A DNA stretch of 64,000 nt from positions 62,001 through 126,000 of the forward strand of contig NZ_CP034438.1 in the NCBI RefSeq assembly GCF_003952265.1, given 5' to 3'. Positions 32,669 to 42,588 of this stretch are shown here, piece after piece; the first letter of the stretch is position 1; each line of letters opens with the position of its first letter. A model generated the notes under the pieces. The model did not search any database. It saw only the letters and a list, made by a program, of their open reading frames with translations, and had not been told where the DNA came from. Source of the stretch: Flaviflexus salsibiostraticola. GTDB lineage: Bacteria > Actinomycetota > Actinomycetes > Actinomycetales > Actinomycetaceae. Position numbers and translations under genes: made by a program.

Positions 32669-33060
32669 GCGCTACAGCCCATGCACCAGCTCGCCCTGCA
32701 CGCCGGCCCATCGTCGCTGGTCTGCCCACGATCGAAGTTGTCCCCAGCCCCGCACCAGTCCGGGGCTTCGTTGCCGCAACGGTCGTCTGCATCCTGCTCT
32801 TCTGCGGTGCGCTCGCGACCGTCTTCGGGCTCAACACCGCGATGGTGGAAGGGGCGTACGAGATCCAGCAGAAGCAGGTCCTGCTCAATGATCTTGCCGA
32901 CACCCAGGGCACCCTGACCGACCAGATCGCGGAGGCCTCGACAGCCGTCGAACTGCGGGTCCGTGCCGAAGCCCTCGGGCTAGTCCCAGCTGCTGAGATT
33001 CGACACGTTGACCTGGGAGAAGGTGTCGTTAGCGCCGGCATCGGAGGCAACGCGCCATAA
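32665..33060 (+). CDS. ftsL: Cell division protein FtsL-like
   Basis: A 131-residue bitopic membrane protein in the ftsL position. A Pro/Ala-rich cytoplasmic segment precedes one membrane helix (residues ~34-56, GFVAATVVCILLFCGALATVFG). A short extracytoplasmic coiled-coil-like region follows (QQKQVLLNDLADTQGTLTDQI), ending in the ALGLVPAAEIRHVDL motif common to actinobacterial FtsL. It would form the FtsQLB-type complex that controls FtsWI. Overlaps: 4 nt with rsmH and 1 nt with ftsI. Confidence 0.85.
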   Translation: MSATAHAPARPARRPIVAGLPTIEVVPSPAPVRGFVAATVVCILLFCGALATVFGLNTAMVEGAYEIQQKQVLLNDLADTQGTLTDQIAEASTAVELRVRAEALGLVPAAEIRHVDLGEGVVSAGIGGNAP

Positions 33061-34964
33061 TGGCTGACGTGAGCACCACGTCCCGGCCCAGGCTGCCCTC
33101 TTTCTTCAGGCGAGATCGTACGCGCCCGAGCGGCAGCCTGACCTCTCGGCTCCGGGTCATCGTCATTCTCTTCGCGGTCTCGATTGCCCTGCTCGGACTC
33201 CGTCTCATCGACCTTCAGGTGGTCAGGGCCGACACGCTCTCGGAGACTGCGATCCAGTTCCGCTCGCGGACCTACACGATCCCCGCCGAGCGCGGCCAGA
33301 TTCTCGACGCGAACGGCAATGTTCTCGCGGTCTCTCGCGAGCGATACAACGTTGCCGTCAATCAGAACCTCGTCGAGTCGTACGTGCGACGCGATGAGGA
33401 CGGCACGATCGTCGGCCGCGGGGCTCCTGCGGCCGCGAATGTTCTGTCCCCCATCCTCGGGATCGATGAGGCGCGCCTGGCCGGCATCCTCCACGGTGGT
33501 GAGACGAAGCGCAGCTGGGTCTATCTCGTCAAGGATGTCTCTCCCGAGGTGTGGCGGCAGATCAACTCCTATGGGATCCCCGGCATCGAACCCGAACAGT
33601 TCATGCGAAGGGAGTACCCGAACGGTCGCGTCGGCGCCTCGATCCTCGGCTTCCTCGGGGAGGATGGCGAGGGTGAGCATGGGGGCCAGGCGGGCATTGA
33701 ACGGAGCATGGACGAGCACCTCACCGGCGTCGATGGCTCGCTCACCGTTGAGATCTCTCGCTCCGGGGCCGTCATCCCCACCGGTCGGACCATCGAGAAA
33801 CCGGCCGAGCACGGCGCAAGCGTGTCGCTGACCGTCGACGTCGACCTGCAGTTCGCCCTCGACGAGGCCCTTGAGCGGTCCGTCGCCGAACAGGGCGCCG
33901 AGTGGGGATCCGCAATCGCCATCGAGGTGGGCACGGGCCGTGTGCTCGCGCTGTCCGACACGCACACGTTCGACCCGGAGAATCCGGGCTCGGGCGGATC
34001 CGTCGGGTCTCGGGCGATCCAGTCGCCCGTCGAACCCGGCTCCTCCGGCAAGCTCATGACATTCGCGTCCGCCATCGACCAGGGACAGGTCAGCGCGACC
34101 TCCGTCTTCCCAACCGCCTCGACCCTGACCATGCCGAACGGCGAAACCATCCGGGACAATGAGCCGCACGCGGCCGAGAACCTCACCGTCGCCGGCATTC
34201 TCGCCAAGTCCTACAACACCGGCCTCATCCAGATCGGCGACACCGTGCCGGACGAGGTGCGCTTCGAGTACATGCAGGCCTTCGGCCTGGGCCAGCGCAC
34301 CGGGATCGAGCTCCCAGCAGAATCGCCGGGCATCCTCGCGGACTACACGACGTGGGGCCCGCGCGAGCGATACACGACGATGTTCGGGCAGGCCTATGCG
34401 TTGACGACAGCGCAGCTCGGCCAGATGACGGCAACGATCGCGAACGGCGGTGTCCGCACCGATCTCCACATCGTCGACTCGATCATCCTCCCGGACGGGA
34501 CGGTCGAGCCGACTATCGTCGACGAGCCGGTCCGCGTCGTCGAGGAGGAGACGGCGCAGGAGATGCTCGGGATCATGCAGGCCGTGACCGAGAACGGCTC
34601 GACGGGCTACTATGCCCGCATCGATGGTTACAACGTGGCCGGCAAGACCGGCACCGCGCAGATGCCCGACGGGAGCGGCGGGCTCAGCCACCGCGTCGGC
34701 ACCTTCGCGGGTGTCGTCCCCGCCGACGATCCCCAGATCGCCGTCGCGGTCGTCGTCTACAACGGGCAGGGCCCGGGCTACGGCTCGGAGACGGCCGCCC
34801 CCGTGTTCGGCGAGTTCGGCGCCTTCGCCGTCCGGCACCTGGGAATCCCGCCCTCGCCCGTGCCCCTCGTCCAGTACCCGTGGTCGGAGATTGAGCTGCA
34901 GCAGGCCGCGGCCGGCGGACTCCTGTCCGAGAACGGATCATATAGAGAGTCGGTGGATCGATGA
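33060..34964 (+). CDS. ftsI: Septal transpeptidase FtsI (class B penicillin-binding protein)
   Basis: A 634-residue peptidoglycan transpeptidase of the divisome. An N-terminal membrane helix (~residues 30-52) precedes the PBP dimer domain (AERGQILDANG near 77). The transpeptidase active site is Ser328-Ser-Gly-Lys331 (EPGSSGK); SYN and KTGTAQ complete the SxN and KTG motifs. The usual STFK tetrad is SSGK here, which still satisfies SxxK. It overlaps murE by 4 nt. No PASTA domains are present. Confidence 0.95.
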   Translation: MADVSTTSRPRLPSFFRRDRTRPSGSLTSRLRVIVILFAVSIALLGLRLIDLQVVRADTLSETAIQFRSRTYTIPAERGQILDANGNVLAVSRERYNVAVNQNLVESYVRRDEDGTIVGRGAPAAANVLSPILGIDEARLAGILHGGETKRSWVYLVKDVSPEVWRQINSYGIPGIEPEQFMRREYPNGRVGASILGFLGEDGEGEHGGQAGIERSMDEHLTGVDGSLTVEISRSGAVIPTGRTIEKPAEHGASVSLTVDVDLQFALDEALERSVAEQGAEWGSAIAIEVGTGRVLALSDTHTFDPENPGSGGSVGSRAIQSPVEPGSSGKLMTFASAIDQGQVSATSVFPTASTLTMPNGETIRDNEPHAAENLTVAGILAKSYNTGLIQIGDTVPDEVRFEYMQAFGLGQRTGIELPAESPGILADYTTWGPRERYTTMFGQAYALTTAQLGQMTATIANGGVRTDLHIVDSIILPDGTVEPTIVDEPVRVVEEETAQEMLGIMQAVTENGSTGYYARIDGYNVAGKTGTAQMPDGSGGLSHRVGTFAGVVPADDPQIAVAVVVYNGQGPGYGSETAAPVFGEFGAFAVRHLGIPPSPVPLVQYPWSEIELQQAAAGGLLSENGSYRESVDR

Positions 34965-36397
34965 AGCTGTCCTCCCTTGCCGCGCTCGGCGTGGCGGTCA
35001 CCGGTGAGGCCGACATCGTCGGCGTCGCGGCCGACAATCGCACGGTCGCCCCGGGCGACCTGTTCGCCGGCGTCCCCGGCGAGCATGTGCACGGCGCACG
35101 GTTCGCCGCGGATGCGGTGGGCCGCGGAGCGGCCGCCGTCCTCACCGACGAGGCGGGGGCAGAGCACGTGCCCGCCGGCATCCCCGTTGCCATTGCCGCC
35201 GATGTCGCGGCCGTCCTCGGCCGCGTCGCGGCTCTCGTCTACGGCGAGCCGGCCGACCGGCTCCGCAGCTTCGCGGTGACCGGCACGAACGGAAAGACGA
35301 CGACCGCCTACATGGTCGAGCACATCCTCGCCCGCCTCGGCTGCGTGACGGGCCTGGTCGGCACGGTCGCGCTCCAGATCGCAGGAGAGGACGTCCCGGC
35401 CAGTCTGACGACACCCCAGCCCGCCGACCTTCAGCGCTTCCTCGCGGACCTCGTCGCGGCGGGGGGAACCGACCTTGTCATGGAGGTCTCCTCCCACGCC
35501 CTCGCCCAGCGCAGGACGGACCCGATCCGCTACACGGTCGCGGGCTTCACCAACCTCACCCAGGACCATCTTGACTACCATGAGACGCTCGAGGAGTACT
35601 TCGAGGCGAAGGCGCTGCTGTTCGCCGAGGAGAAGTCTGAGCGCGGCGTCATCTGGACCGACGACGAGTATGGCGCCCTCCTCCACGAGAGGCTCATGCG
35701 CGAGGGCAGGCCCGTCGCCTGGGCCGGCCGCACGCAGCGTGACGGAAGGGGATGGCTCGTCGAGGGTGAGGGCGAGTTCACCCTGACGGGCGAGCAGACC
35801 TACACCTGTCAGACCGGCTTGCCCGGAGACTTCAACGTGGCCAACGCCGCGCTCGCGGCAGCCATGGTGCTCGAAGCGGGCGTTCCGGGGGCCGAGACGG
35901 CGATCGCCGACATCTCTCCCGCTGTTCCGGGGCGCATGGAGGTGCTGAGCGAGCGTCCGCGCGTCGTCGTCGACTTCGCCCACAATGCCGATGCCCTGGA
36001 GAAGGCGATCTCCTCCCTGCGGAGGGACACGGCCGGCCGTCTCATCACCCTCACCGGGTCGGCGGGGGACAGGGACGCGCTCAAGCGCCCGATCATGGGC
36101 AGAGTCGTCGCCGAGGGCTCCGATGTCTTCTATCTCACCGATGATGATCCGCACAGCGAGGACCCGGCGACGATTCGGGCGCAGATCCGCGCGGGCGCTG
36201 AGGGTCTCGTCGAGATCCGGGAGATCGGGGACCGTGCCGAGGCCATCGCCGACGCGATCCTCACGGCAGGAGACGACGACACGGTTCTCCTCGCCGGCCG
36301 GGGCCATGAGACTATTCAGGAAGTCGGGAGCGACCTTATCGAGCTTGACGACCGGGTGGTCGCGAGGGACGCTCTCGCCCGAAGGGACAGGCCATGA
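34961..36397 (+). CDS. murE: UDP-MurNAc-tripeptide synthetase MurE, probably L-Lys or L-Orn adding
   Basis: A 478-residue ATP-dependent Mur ligase that adds the third stem-peptide residue. ATP-binding motif TGTNGKTTT is at 107-115, STTPxP-like SLTTPQP at 148-154, and EVSSHAL at 175-181. Enzymes using meso-diaminopimelate carry DNPR, with Arg contacting the substrate carboxylate. Here the motif is Asp395-Asp-Pro-His398. This argues against meso-DAP and for a basic diamino acid such as lysine or ornithine. VVVDFAHNADAL replaces the common YAHTPDAL. It is coupled to ftsI and murF by 4-nt overlaps. Confidence 0.93.
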   Translation: MKLSSLAALGVAVTGEADIVGVAADNRTVAPGDLFAGVPGEHVHGARFAADAVGRGAAAVLTDEAGAEHVPAGIPVAIAADVAAVLGRVAALVYGEPADRLRSFAVTGTNGKTTTAYMVEHILARLGCVTGLVGTVALQIAGEDVPASLTTPQPADLQRFLADLVAAGGTDLVMEVSSHALAQRRTDPIRYTVAGFTNLTQDHLDYHETLEEYFEAKALLFAEEKSERGVIWTDDEYGALLHERLMREGRPVAWAGRTQRDGRGWLVEGEGEFTLTGEQTYTCQTGLPGDFNVANAALAAAMVLEAGVPGAETAIADISPAVPGRMEVLSERPRVVVDFAHNADALEKAISSLRRDTAGRLITLTGSAGDRDALKRPIMGRVVAEGSDVFYLTDDDPHSEDPATIRAQIRAGAEGLVEIREIGDRAEAIADAILTAGDDDTVLLAGRGHETIQEVGSDLIELDDRVVARDALARRDRP

Positions 36398-37785
36398 TTC
36401 CACTTTCTCTTGCCCGCACAGCGATTGCCGCCTGCGGCACCCTGCTCGCGGACGGCCACGGCGAGGACGAGGTCCGCGCCGTCACCATCGATTCGAGGTC
36501 GATCACCGGAGGCGAGCTCTTCGTCGCGATCACCGGTGACCGCGTCGACGGGCACGACTACGCCAAGCAGGCGCTCGACGCGGGCGCGACCGGTGTGCTC
36601 ATCGAGAATGACGAGCGCGCCCTCGCAACGGGAGCGGATCCCGCTCGGCTCATCCGCGTCCCCTCGACTCAGGACGGGCTCGGGCTCCTCGCGAAGGACA
36701 GTCTCGCTCGCATCCGCCAGATCGCCTCACCCCTCGTCGTCGGTGTGACCGGCTCGGTCGGCAAGACGACGACGAAGGATCTTCTCGCCTCGGTCCTTGC
36801 GGGCCGCGGGCCGATCATCGCCCCGCCCGGCTCCTTCAACAACGAGCTCGGGCTGCCTCTGACCGTGCTGCGTGCAGACGAGACGACGGCGACCCTGGTT
36901 TTGGAGATGGGCGCCGACAGGATCGGCAACCTCGAGCACCTCACGTCGATCGCGCCCCTCGACATCGGCGCCGTCCTCGCGGTCGCACGCGCCCACCTCG
37001 GGGAATTCGGCGGTATCGAGAATGTCGCGAAGGCCAAATCGGAGCTCGTCTCCGGGATCCTTCCAGGGGGCACTGCCGTCCTCAATGCGGACGACCACCG
37101 CGTGAGGGCGATGTCGGCCAAGGCGTCGACTGTCCTCACCTTTTCGGCGAGTGGGAATGGCGACGTATTCGCATCGGACATCGTCGTCGGCGCCGATGGT
37201 CGGGCCTCCTTCACTCTTCACCACAGCGGATCCTCCGCCCGGGTCGACCTCGGCCTCGTCGGTGAGCACCATGTCTCCAATGCCCTTGCCGCTGCCGCGG
37301 TCGCGCTCGCCGCAGGTCTGCCGCTCGATGAGATCGCCGCTGGCCTGAGCGGGCTCGGAGCCTCCTCTCCGCACCGGATGGACGTGTGGAGCGCCGGTGA
37401 TCTCACCGTCATCGACGACTCGTACAACGCGAACCCGGACTCAATGCGGGCCGGCCTGCGCGCACTCGCGCAGCTGACCGGCGAGGGCCGTTCGCTCGCG
37501 GTGCTCGGCGCCATGCTCGAGCTGGGAGAGGACTCCGACCGTGAACACGAGGCGATCGGGCGTGAGGTCGCAGCCCTCGGGATCGACACCCTCATCGCGG
37601 TCGACGCGCCCTCGCTCGCCGCGGGTGCGCGGAGTGCAGGGGTCGAGACGCTCGAGGCGGCATCGGTGAGCGAGGCGTGGCCTCTCCTGCTTGAACGCGC
37701 GGATTCTGGCACTATCCTTTTCAAGGGCTCGAACGGATCGAAGATCTGGCAGCTCGCCGATCGGCTGAAGGAGCAACTGTGCTGA
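36394..37785 (+). CDS. murF: UDP-MurNAc-tripeptide--D-Ala-D-Ala ligase MurF
   Basis: A 463-residue Mur ligase that adds D-Ala-D-Ala to the UDP-MurNAc-tripeptide. The ATP motif TGSVGKTTTKDLL is near residue 111. GSFNNELGLPLT and EMGADRIGNLEHL follow, and VIDDSYNANPDSM near residue 338 is the MurF signature. It overlaps murE by 4 nt and mraY by 7 nt, consistent with a single coupled operon. Confidence 0.96.
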   Translation: MIPLSLARTAIAACGTLLADGHGEDEVRAVTIDSRSITGGELFVAITGDRVDGHDYAKQALDAGATGVLIENDERALATGADPARLIRVPSTQDGLGLLAKDSLARIRQIASPLVVGVTGSVGKTTTKDLLASVLAGRGPIIAPPGSFNNELGLPLTVLRADETTATLVLEMGADRIGNLEHLTSIAPLDIGAVLAVARAHLGEFGGIENVAKAKSELVSGILPGGTAVLNADDHRVRAMSAKASTVLTFSASGNGDVFASDIVVGADGRASFTLHHSGSSARVDLGLVGEHHVSNALAAAAVALAAGLPLDEIAAGLSGLGASSPHRMDVWSAGDLTVIDDSYNANPDSMRAGLRALAQLTGEGRSLAVLGAMLELGEDSDREHEAIGREVAALGIDTLIAVDAPSLAAGARSAGVETLEAASVSEAWPLLLERADSGTILFKGSNGSKIWQLADRLKEQLC

Positions 37786-38864
37786 GCATCATGGTGTCCA
37801 TGGGAGTGGCGATGATCATCTCCCTCTTCGGCACCCCTCTCTTCATCAAGCTTCTGGTGAAGAAGCAGTACGGCCAGTTCATCCGCCAGGATGGACCGAC
37901 CTCGCATCAGACGAAGCGGGGGACGCCGACGATGGGTGGGGTGGTCATCATCCTCGCGACCGTCATCGGCTACGCGGTCGCAAACCTGACGGCGGGCCGA
38001 CTGCCCGGCGCCTCCGGCTGGCTCCTCATGTTCCTCATGGTGGGCATGGGCGCGATCGGTTTCGCGGATGACTACATCAAGATCTCCAACCAGCGCTCGC
38101 TCGGGCTGAGCCCGCTTGGCAAAATGGTTGGGCAGGCGCTCATCGGCATCCTCTTCGCGGTCCTCGCACTCCAGTTCCGCAACGCCGACTACCGAACACC
38201 CGCGTCCCTGCGCATCTCGTTCGTCCGCGACACGGACATCACCCTTGCCTTCTGGGGCGTGGGTTTCGGCGTCGTCCTCTTCGTCATCTGGGCGAACTTC
38301 CTCATCACGGCCTGGTCGAACGCGGTCAACCTGACCGACGGTCTCGACGGTCTCGCGACGGGTGCGTCGATGATCGCCTTCGGCGCCTACACGATCCTCA
38401 CGATCTGGCAGTCGAACCAGTCCTGCCTCTCCCTGCTCGACCCGTCGACCGGCTGCTACGAGGTGCGCGACCCGCGCGACCTCGCGATGATCGGTGCCGC
38501 GATCGTCGGCGCCTGCTTCGGGTTCCTCTGGTGGAACGCCTCGCCGGCCCAGATCTTCATGGGCGACACCGGCTCGCTCGCCCTCGGCGCGGCCTTCGCG
38601 GGCATGTCGATCCTGTCCCGCACCGAGTTCCTCGCGGTCCTCATCGGCGGCCTCTTCGTCATCATCGTCATCTCCGATGTCATCCAGATCGGCGTCTTCA
38701 AACTGACGAAGAAACGGGTATTCCGCATGGCACCGCTCCATCATCATTTCGAACTCAAGGGCTGGGGTGAGGTGACGATCGTCATCCGCTTCTGGATCAT
38801 CGCCGCATTGCTCGCGGCCCTCGGCGGCGGGCTGTTCTACACGGAATGGCTCTCACTCCAGTGA
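37779..38864 (+). CDS. mraY: Phospho-N-acetylmuramoyl-pentapeptide transferase MraY
   Basis: A 361-residue polytopic enzyme that makes lipid I from UDP-MurNAc-pentapeptide and undecaprenyl phosphate. The signatures are GTPTMGGVVII, FADDYIK (catalytic Asp pair), NAVNLTDGLDGLA, IFMGDTGSLALG and MAPLHHHFELKGW. The GTG start lies inside the end of murF. murD starts 19 nt before its stop. Confidence 0.97.
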   Translation: MLSIMVSMGVAMIISLFGTPLFIKLLVKKQYGQFIRQDGPTSHQTKRGTPTMGGVVIILATVIGYAVANLTAGRLPGASGWLLMFLMVGMGAIGFADDYIKISNQRSLGLSPLGKMVGQALIGILFAVLALQFRNADYRTPASLRISFVRDTDITLAFWGVGFGVVLFVIWANFLITAWSNAVNLTDGLDGLATGASMIAFGAYTILTIWQSNQSCLSLLDPSTGCYEVRDPRDLAMIGAAIVGACFGFLWWNASPAQIFMGDTGSLALGAAFAGMSILSRTEFLAVLIGGLFVIIVISDVIQIGVFKLTKKRVFRMAPLHHHFELKGWGEVTIVIRFWIIAALLAALGGGLFYTEWLSLQ

Positions 38865-40273
38865 GGCGCACACCGAGGCTCCGAGAGCTGGACGGGGCAC
38901 GCATCGCAGTCGCCGGCATGGGCATCTCAGGCACGGCGAGCCTCGCCGCGCTGTCCGAGCACACCGGCGCCGTGCTGTCCGCGTGGGACGGCCGAGGCGA
39001 CGAGGCCGAGGCGCGGCTTCTCACCCCGCGGGCACTCCTCGACTGGCAGCCGGACATCGTCGTCGTCTCCCCGGGCCTGCCCGCCGTCGGTGACGTCCAC
39101 ACCGCCCTGCGGAAGGCTGGTATCCCGATCTGGTCCGAGGTCGAGCTCGCCTGGCGCCTGCGGGCGCGCGATGAGGATGGCGAGGCCGCTCCGTGGCTTG
39201 CCGTGACGGGCACGAACGGCAAGACGACGACAGTCCAGATGGCGGCGGCGATGGCGGCTGAGGCGGGGGTGCGGGCAGCCGCGGTGGGGAACGTGGGCGA
39301 CCCGATCGTCACTGCCGTCACCCGCGGGGACGGTCCGGATCTCCTCGTCGTCGAACTGTCCTCCTTCCAGCTCCACTCCACGTCGACCATGTCTCCGCTT
39401 GCCGCGGGCTGCCTCAACATCGCCGATGACCACCTTGACTGGCATGGATCGCGCGAGGCGTACCACGCCGACAAGGCGCGGGTCTACGAGAACACGCAGC
39501 TCGCCTGCCTCTATCCGGTCGATGACCGCGCCGTCGCGGCAATGGTCGAGGAGGCCGACGTCATCGAGGGGGCCCGCGCCATCGGCCTGACCCGGGGGAT
39601 TCCCGCACCGGGCCAGATCGGCCTCGTTGAGGACATCGTTGCGGAGCGCGCCTACGGCGCCGACCGCTTCCATTCCGCCCATGAGCTCTTCCAGTTGGAG
39701 GATCTTGCCCACCTCGCCCACGGCGAGGTGCCGCTCCACCTGCTGAGCGACGCGATGATGGCGGCGGGACTCGTCCGCGCCGCCGGGATCCCACCGAGTG
39801 CGATCCGATCCGCACTGCGGAGCTTCAGCCTCGGCGAGCACAGGATCGAGACCGTCGCCGTCACGGACGGGGTGACGTGGATCGATGATTCGAAGGCGAC
39901 GAACGCCCACGCCGCGCGGGCATCGATCCGCGCCCAGGAGGACGGTTCGATCGTGTGGATCGCGGGCGGGGTGAGCAAGGGGGCCGAGTTCGAGTCCCTC
40001 GTTGCGGACATCGCGCCGAGGCTGCGGGCCGCGGTCATCATCGGCGTCGAGCAGGAGCCGCTGCTGCGGGCACTATCGTCGCAGGCCCCGGGCGTGCCCG
40101 TCGCCGTCATCCCACCGAGCTCCGCTACAGTCATGGCAGAGGCCGTGTCGGCGGCTCGCGAGTTCGCCGGCACCTCGGGCGTTGTCATGCTGGCGCCGGC
40201 CTGCGCCTCCTGGGACCAGTTCGCGTCCTACGCCGATCGCGGCGACCAGTTCACCCGTGCAGTCTTGGAGTAG
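38846..40273 (+). CDS. murD: UDP-MurNAc-L-alanine--D-glutamate ligase MurD
   Basis: A 475-residue Mur ligase adding D-glutamate to UDP-MurNAc-L-Ala. IAVAGMGISG opens the UDP-binding domain, and TGTNGKTTTVQM near residue 124 is the ATP loop. ELSSFQL and NIADDHLDWHGS follow, and WIDDSKATNAHAA begins the C-terminal domain. ATG 38846 overlaps mraY by 19 nt; GTG 38861 is an alternative start. Confidence 0.95.
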   Translation: MALTPVRRTPRLRELDGARIAVAGMGISGTASLAALSEHTGAVLSAWDGRGDEAEARLLTPRALLDWQPDIVVVSPGLPAVGDVHTALRKAGIPIWSEVELAWRLRARDEDGEAAPWLAVTGTNGKTTTVQMAAAMAAEAGVRAAAVGNVGDPIVTAVTRGDGPDLLVVELSSFQLHSTSTMSPLAAGCLNIADDHLDWHGSREAYHADKARVYENTQLACLYPVDDRAVAAMVEEADVIEGARAIGLTRGIPAPGQIGLVEDIVAERAYGADRFHSAHELFQLEDLAHLAHGEVPLHLLSDAMMAAGLVRAAGIPPSAIRSALRSFSLGEHRIETVAVTDGVTWIDDSKATNAHAARASIRAQEDGSIVWIAGGVSKGAEFESLVADIAPRLRAAVIIGVEQEPLLRALSSQAPGVPVAVIPPSSATVMAEAVSAAREFAGTSGVVMLAPACASWDQFASYADRGDQFTRAVLE

Positions 40274-41494
40274 ATGATGAGCGTCCCCCTCACACCCGAG
40301 CGGTCAAGAGACGTCATCCGCCAAGCGATCCTCCTCATTCTCACCTCGACCCTCATCCTCACGGTTCTCGGGGTCGTCATGGTCTTCTCGGCGACGTCGG
40401 TCTCGTCGATCTCGGTCGCCATCGCCTTCGATGACCCGAGCGCGCGATTCGCGATGGCACAGCGCCAGCTCCAATTCGCCGTGGTGGGACTCATCTCCCT
40501 GGCGGTCTTCTCCCTCGTCCCGGCAGCATTTTATCGGAAGGCGGCATGGCCGCTCTTCGTGCTTGGGATCGTCCTCCAGCTCCTCGTGCTCACACCCCTC
40601 GGTATTTCGGTCGGCGGCAACACGAACTGGATCTCGCTCGGTGGCGTCAACATCCAGCCGTCCGAGTTCCTCAAGCTCGCCGCGGCGCTGTGGCTCGCCG
40701 TCATGCTCGGCAGAATCGCCCGGGAGGACATGACCGACCTCAGGCGGGTCCTCAACCCTGCAGGCGCGGGCGCGATCGCCGCGCTCATCGCCGTGCTCGC
40801 CGGCCAGGACATGGGAACCGCCATCATCTACGTCCTCATGTTCGCGGTCGCGTTCTACCTCGCCGGGATCCCGGGGCGCTGGTTCGCCAGTGCCGGGCTC
40901 TTCGTCGGTCTGGCCGCTGTCATCCTCGTCGCCATCCAGAGCTCGCGGCTCAACCGCATCATCGACTACGCCCAGAACCTGTTCACGATGCCGGACATCC
41001 ACGAGCCCACGCAGTCCGACTACGCCATGTGGGCCTTCGGGACGGGTGGGATCGGCGGCGTCGGCCTCGGCGCCTCCCGTGAGAAGTGGAACTACCTCCC
41101 CGAGGCGCACAACGACTTCATCTTCGCCGTCATCGGCGAAGAGCTCGGCTTCTTCGGCGGGCTCGCCGTCATCCTCCTCTATGTCGTCCTCGGCTTCGGG
41201 ATGCTGAGGATCATCACCCACCACAGTGAGATGTGGGTGCGCTGCTTCGTGGCGATGGTCGCCATGTGGCTGGTCGGCCAGGCGCTGCTCAACATGATGG
41301 TCGTGACGGGCGTGCTTCCCGTGTTCGGCGTGCCACTGCCGTTCATCTCCCAGGGCGGGTCCGCCCTTGTCGCCTGCCTTCTCGCGGTCGCGGTCGTCAT
41401 ATCCGCGGCGCTCAGCCACCCCGGGGTGGCGAAGTCGCTTCGCCTTCCCCGCATGTCCTACCGGTCCACAGCCGCCCTGAGGAGCACACGATGA
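40274..41494 (+). CDS. ftsW: Septal peptidoglycan polymerase FtsW
   Basis: A 406-residue SEDS glycosyltransferase with about ten membrane helices. It polymerises lipid II together with FtsI at the septum. Family signatures are GGNTNWISLGGVNIQPSEFLKLA near residue 115, EAHNDFIFAVIGEELGFFGG, and GVPLPFISQGGSALVACL near the C-terminus. It starts immediately after the murD stop (ATG 40274 or 40277) and overlaps murG by 4 nt. Confidence 0.96.
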   Translation: MMSVPLTPERSRDVIRQAILLILTSTLILTVLGVVMVFSATSVSSISVAIAFDDPSARFAMAQRQLQFAVVGLISLAVFSLVPAAFYRKAAWPLFVLGIVLQLLVLTPLGISVGGNTNWISLGGVNIQPSEFLKLAAALWLAVMLGRIAREDMTDLRRVLNPAGAGAIAALIAVLAGQDMGTAIIYVLMFAVAFYLAGIPGRWFASAGLFVGLAAVILVAIQSSRLNRIIDYAQNLFTMPDIHEPTQSDYAMWAFGTGGIGGVGLGASREKWNYLPEAHNDFIFAVIGEELGFFGGLAVILLYVVLGFGMLRIITHHSEMWVRCFVAMVAMWLVGQALLNMMVVTGVLPVFGVPLPFISQGGSALVACLLAVAVVISAALSHPGVAKSLRLPRMSYRSTAALRSTR

Positions 41495-42588
41495 GAATCC
41501 TGGCCGCCGCCGGCGGCACCGCCGGCCACGTCAACCCCATGCTCGCCACGGCCGAGCAGCTGGTCGCCCGCGGTCACGAGGTCATCGCCGTCGGGACCGC
41601 GACCGGTCTCGAGGCCGAGCTCGTCCCTGCGGCCGGCCTTGAGCTCGTGACGATCGATCGCATTCCTCTGCCGCGCAGACCCTCAGTTGACCTGCTCCGC
41701 CTTCCCGGCCGGCTCGCCGGCGCCGTCGGCGACCTGCGGTCCGTCATCCGGGACCGCGACATCCGCGTTGTCCTCGGCTTCGGCGGGTATGTCTCCGCAC
41801 CGGCCTACCTGGCGGCGCGCATGGAGAGGATCCCGGTCGTCATCCAGGAGCAGAACGCCCGCGCCGGCATCGCCAACCGCCTCGGCGCCCGCTGGGCGAA
41901 GGCCGTCTCCCTCACCTTCGGGACGACCCGGCTCAAGGCCAGGGACGGGGTCACCCGGGTGACCGGCCTTCCGCTGCGCCCCGCGATCAGCGTCCTCGCT
42001 GCGGACCGGCGCGACCCTGAGAGGTCCCGCGCCCGCCGACGGGCCGCGGCCGAGCGCTTCGGATTCAATCCGGACGAGCGGATCATCGTCGTCACCGGCG
42101 GCTCCTCGGGAGCCCGTCGGCTCAACACGGCCTTCTCGGCGGCTGGCGCGGACATCGTCGACCATGCACAGGTGCTCCACGTGACGGGCAGAGGCAAAGA
42201 ATCGGATATCGCCCCGGGCGTCGTCGGCGACCGCTACCGGACGGTCGACTATGTGACGGACATGGAGGAGGTCTACGCGATGGCGGATCTCGTCGTCACC
42301 CGGGCCGGTGCGGGCATGGTCGCCGAACTGGCGGCTCTCGCCATCCCCGCAGTCGTCGTCCCGCTCCCGATCGGCAACGGGGAGCAGTACCTCAATGCCC
42401 AGCCCTCCATCGAGGCCGGGGGCTTCCTCCACATCGCTGATGAGGACTTCACGGCGGATGCTGTCCGCGACCGAATCATCCCCCTCCTGACGGAGGAGGA
42501 GCTCACGCGACGCTCGTTGATCCTCGCCGGCGCGGGTGTCTCGGATGGGGCGGCGGCCGTCGCCGACCTCGTGGAGGGTGTCCTATGA
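41491..42588 (+). CDS. murG: UDP-GlcNAc--lipid I transferase MurG
   Basis: A 365-residue GT-B glycosyltransferase that adds GlcNAc to lipid I, making lipid II at the inner membrane face. The N-terminal AAGGTAGHVNPMLA motif, GFGGYVSAPAYLAA, the VIQEQNARAG loop, GGSSGARRLN and the donor-site TRAGAGMVAEL are all present. ATG 41491 overlaps the ftsW stop (ATGA), and the C-terminus overlaps murC by 4 nt. Confidence 0.96.
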   Translation: MRILAAAGGTAGHVNPMLATAEQLVARGHEVIAVGTATGLEAELVPAAGLELVTIDRIPLPRRPSVDLLRLPGRLAGAVGDLRSVIRDRDIRVVLGFGGYVSAPAYLAARMERIPVVIQEQNARAGIANRLGARWAKAVSLTFGTTRLKARDGVTRVTGLPLRPAISVLAADRRDPERSRARRRAAAERFGFNPDERIIVVTGGSSGARRLNTAFSAAGADIVDHAQVLHVTGRGKESDIAPGVVGDRYRTVDYVTDMEEVYAMADLVVTRAGAGMVAELAALAIPAVVVPLPIGNGEQYLNAQPSIEAGGFLHIADEDFTADAVRDRIIPLLTEEELTRRSLILAGAGVSDGAAAVADLVEGVL

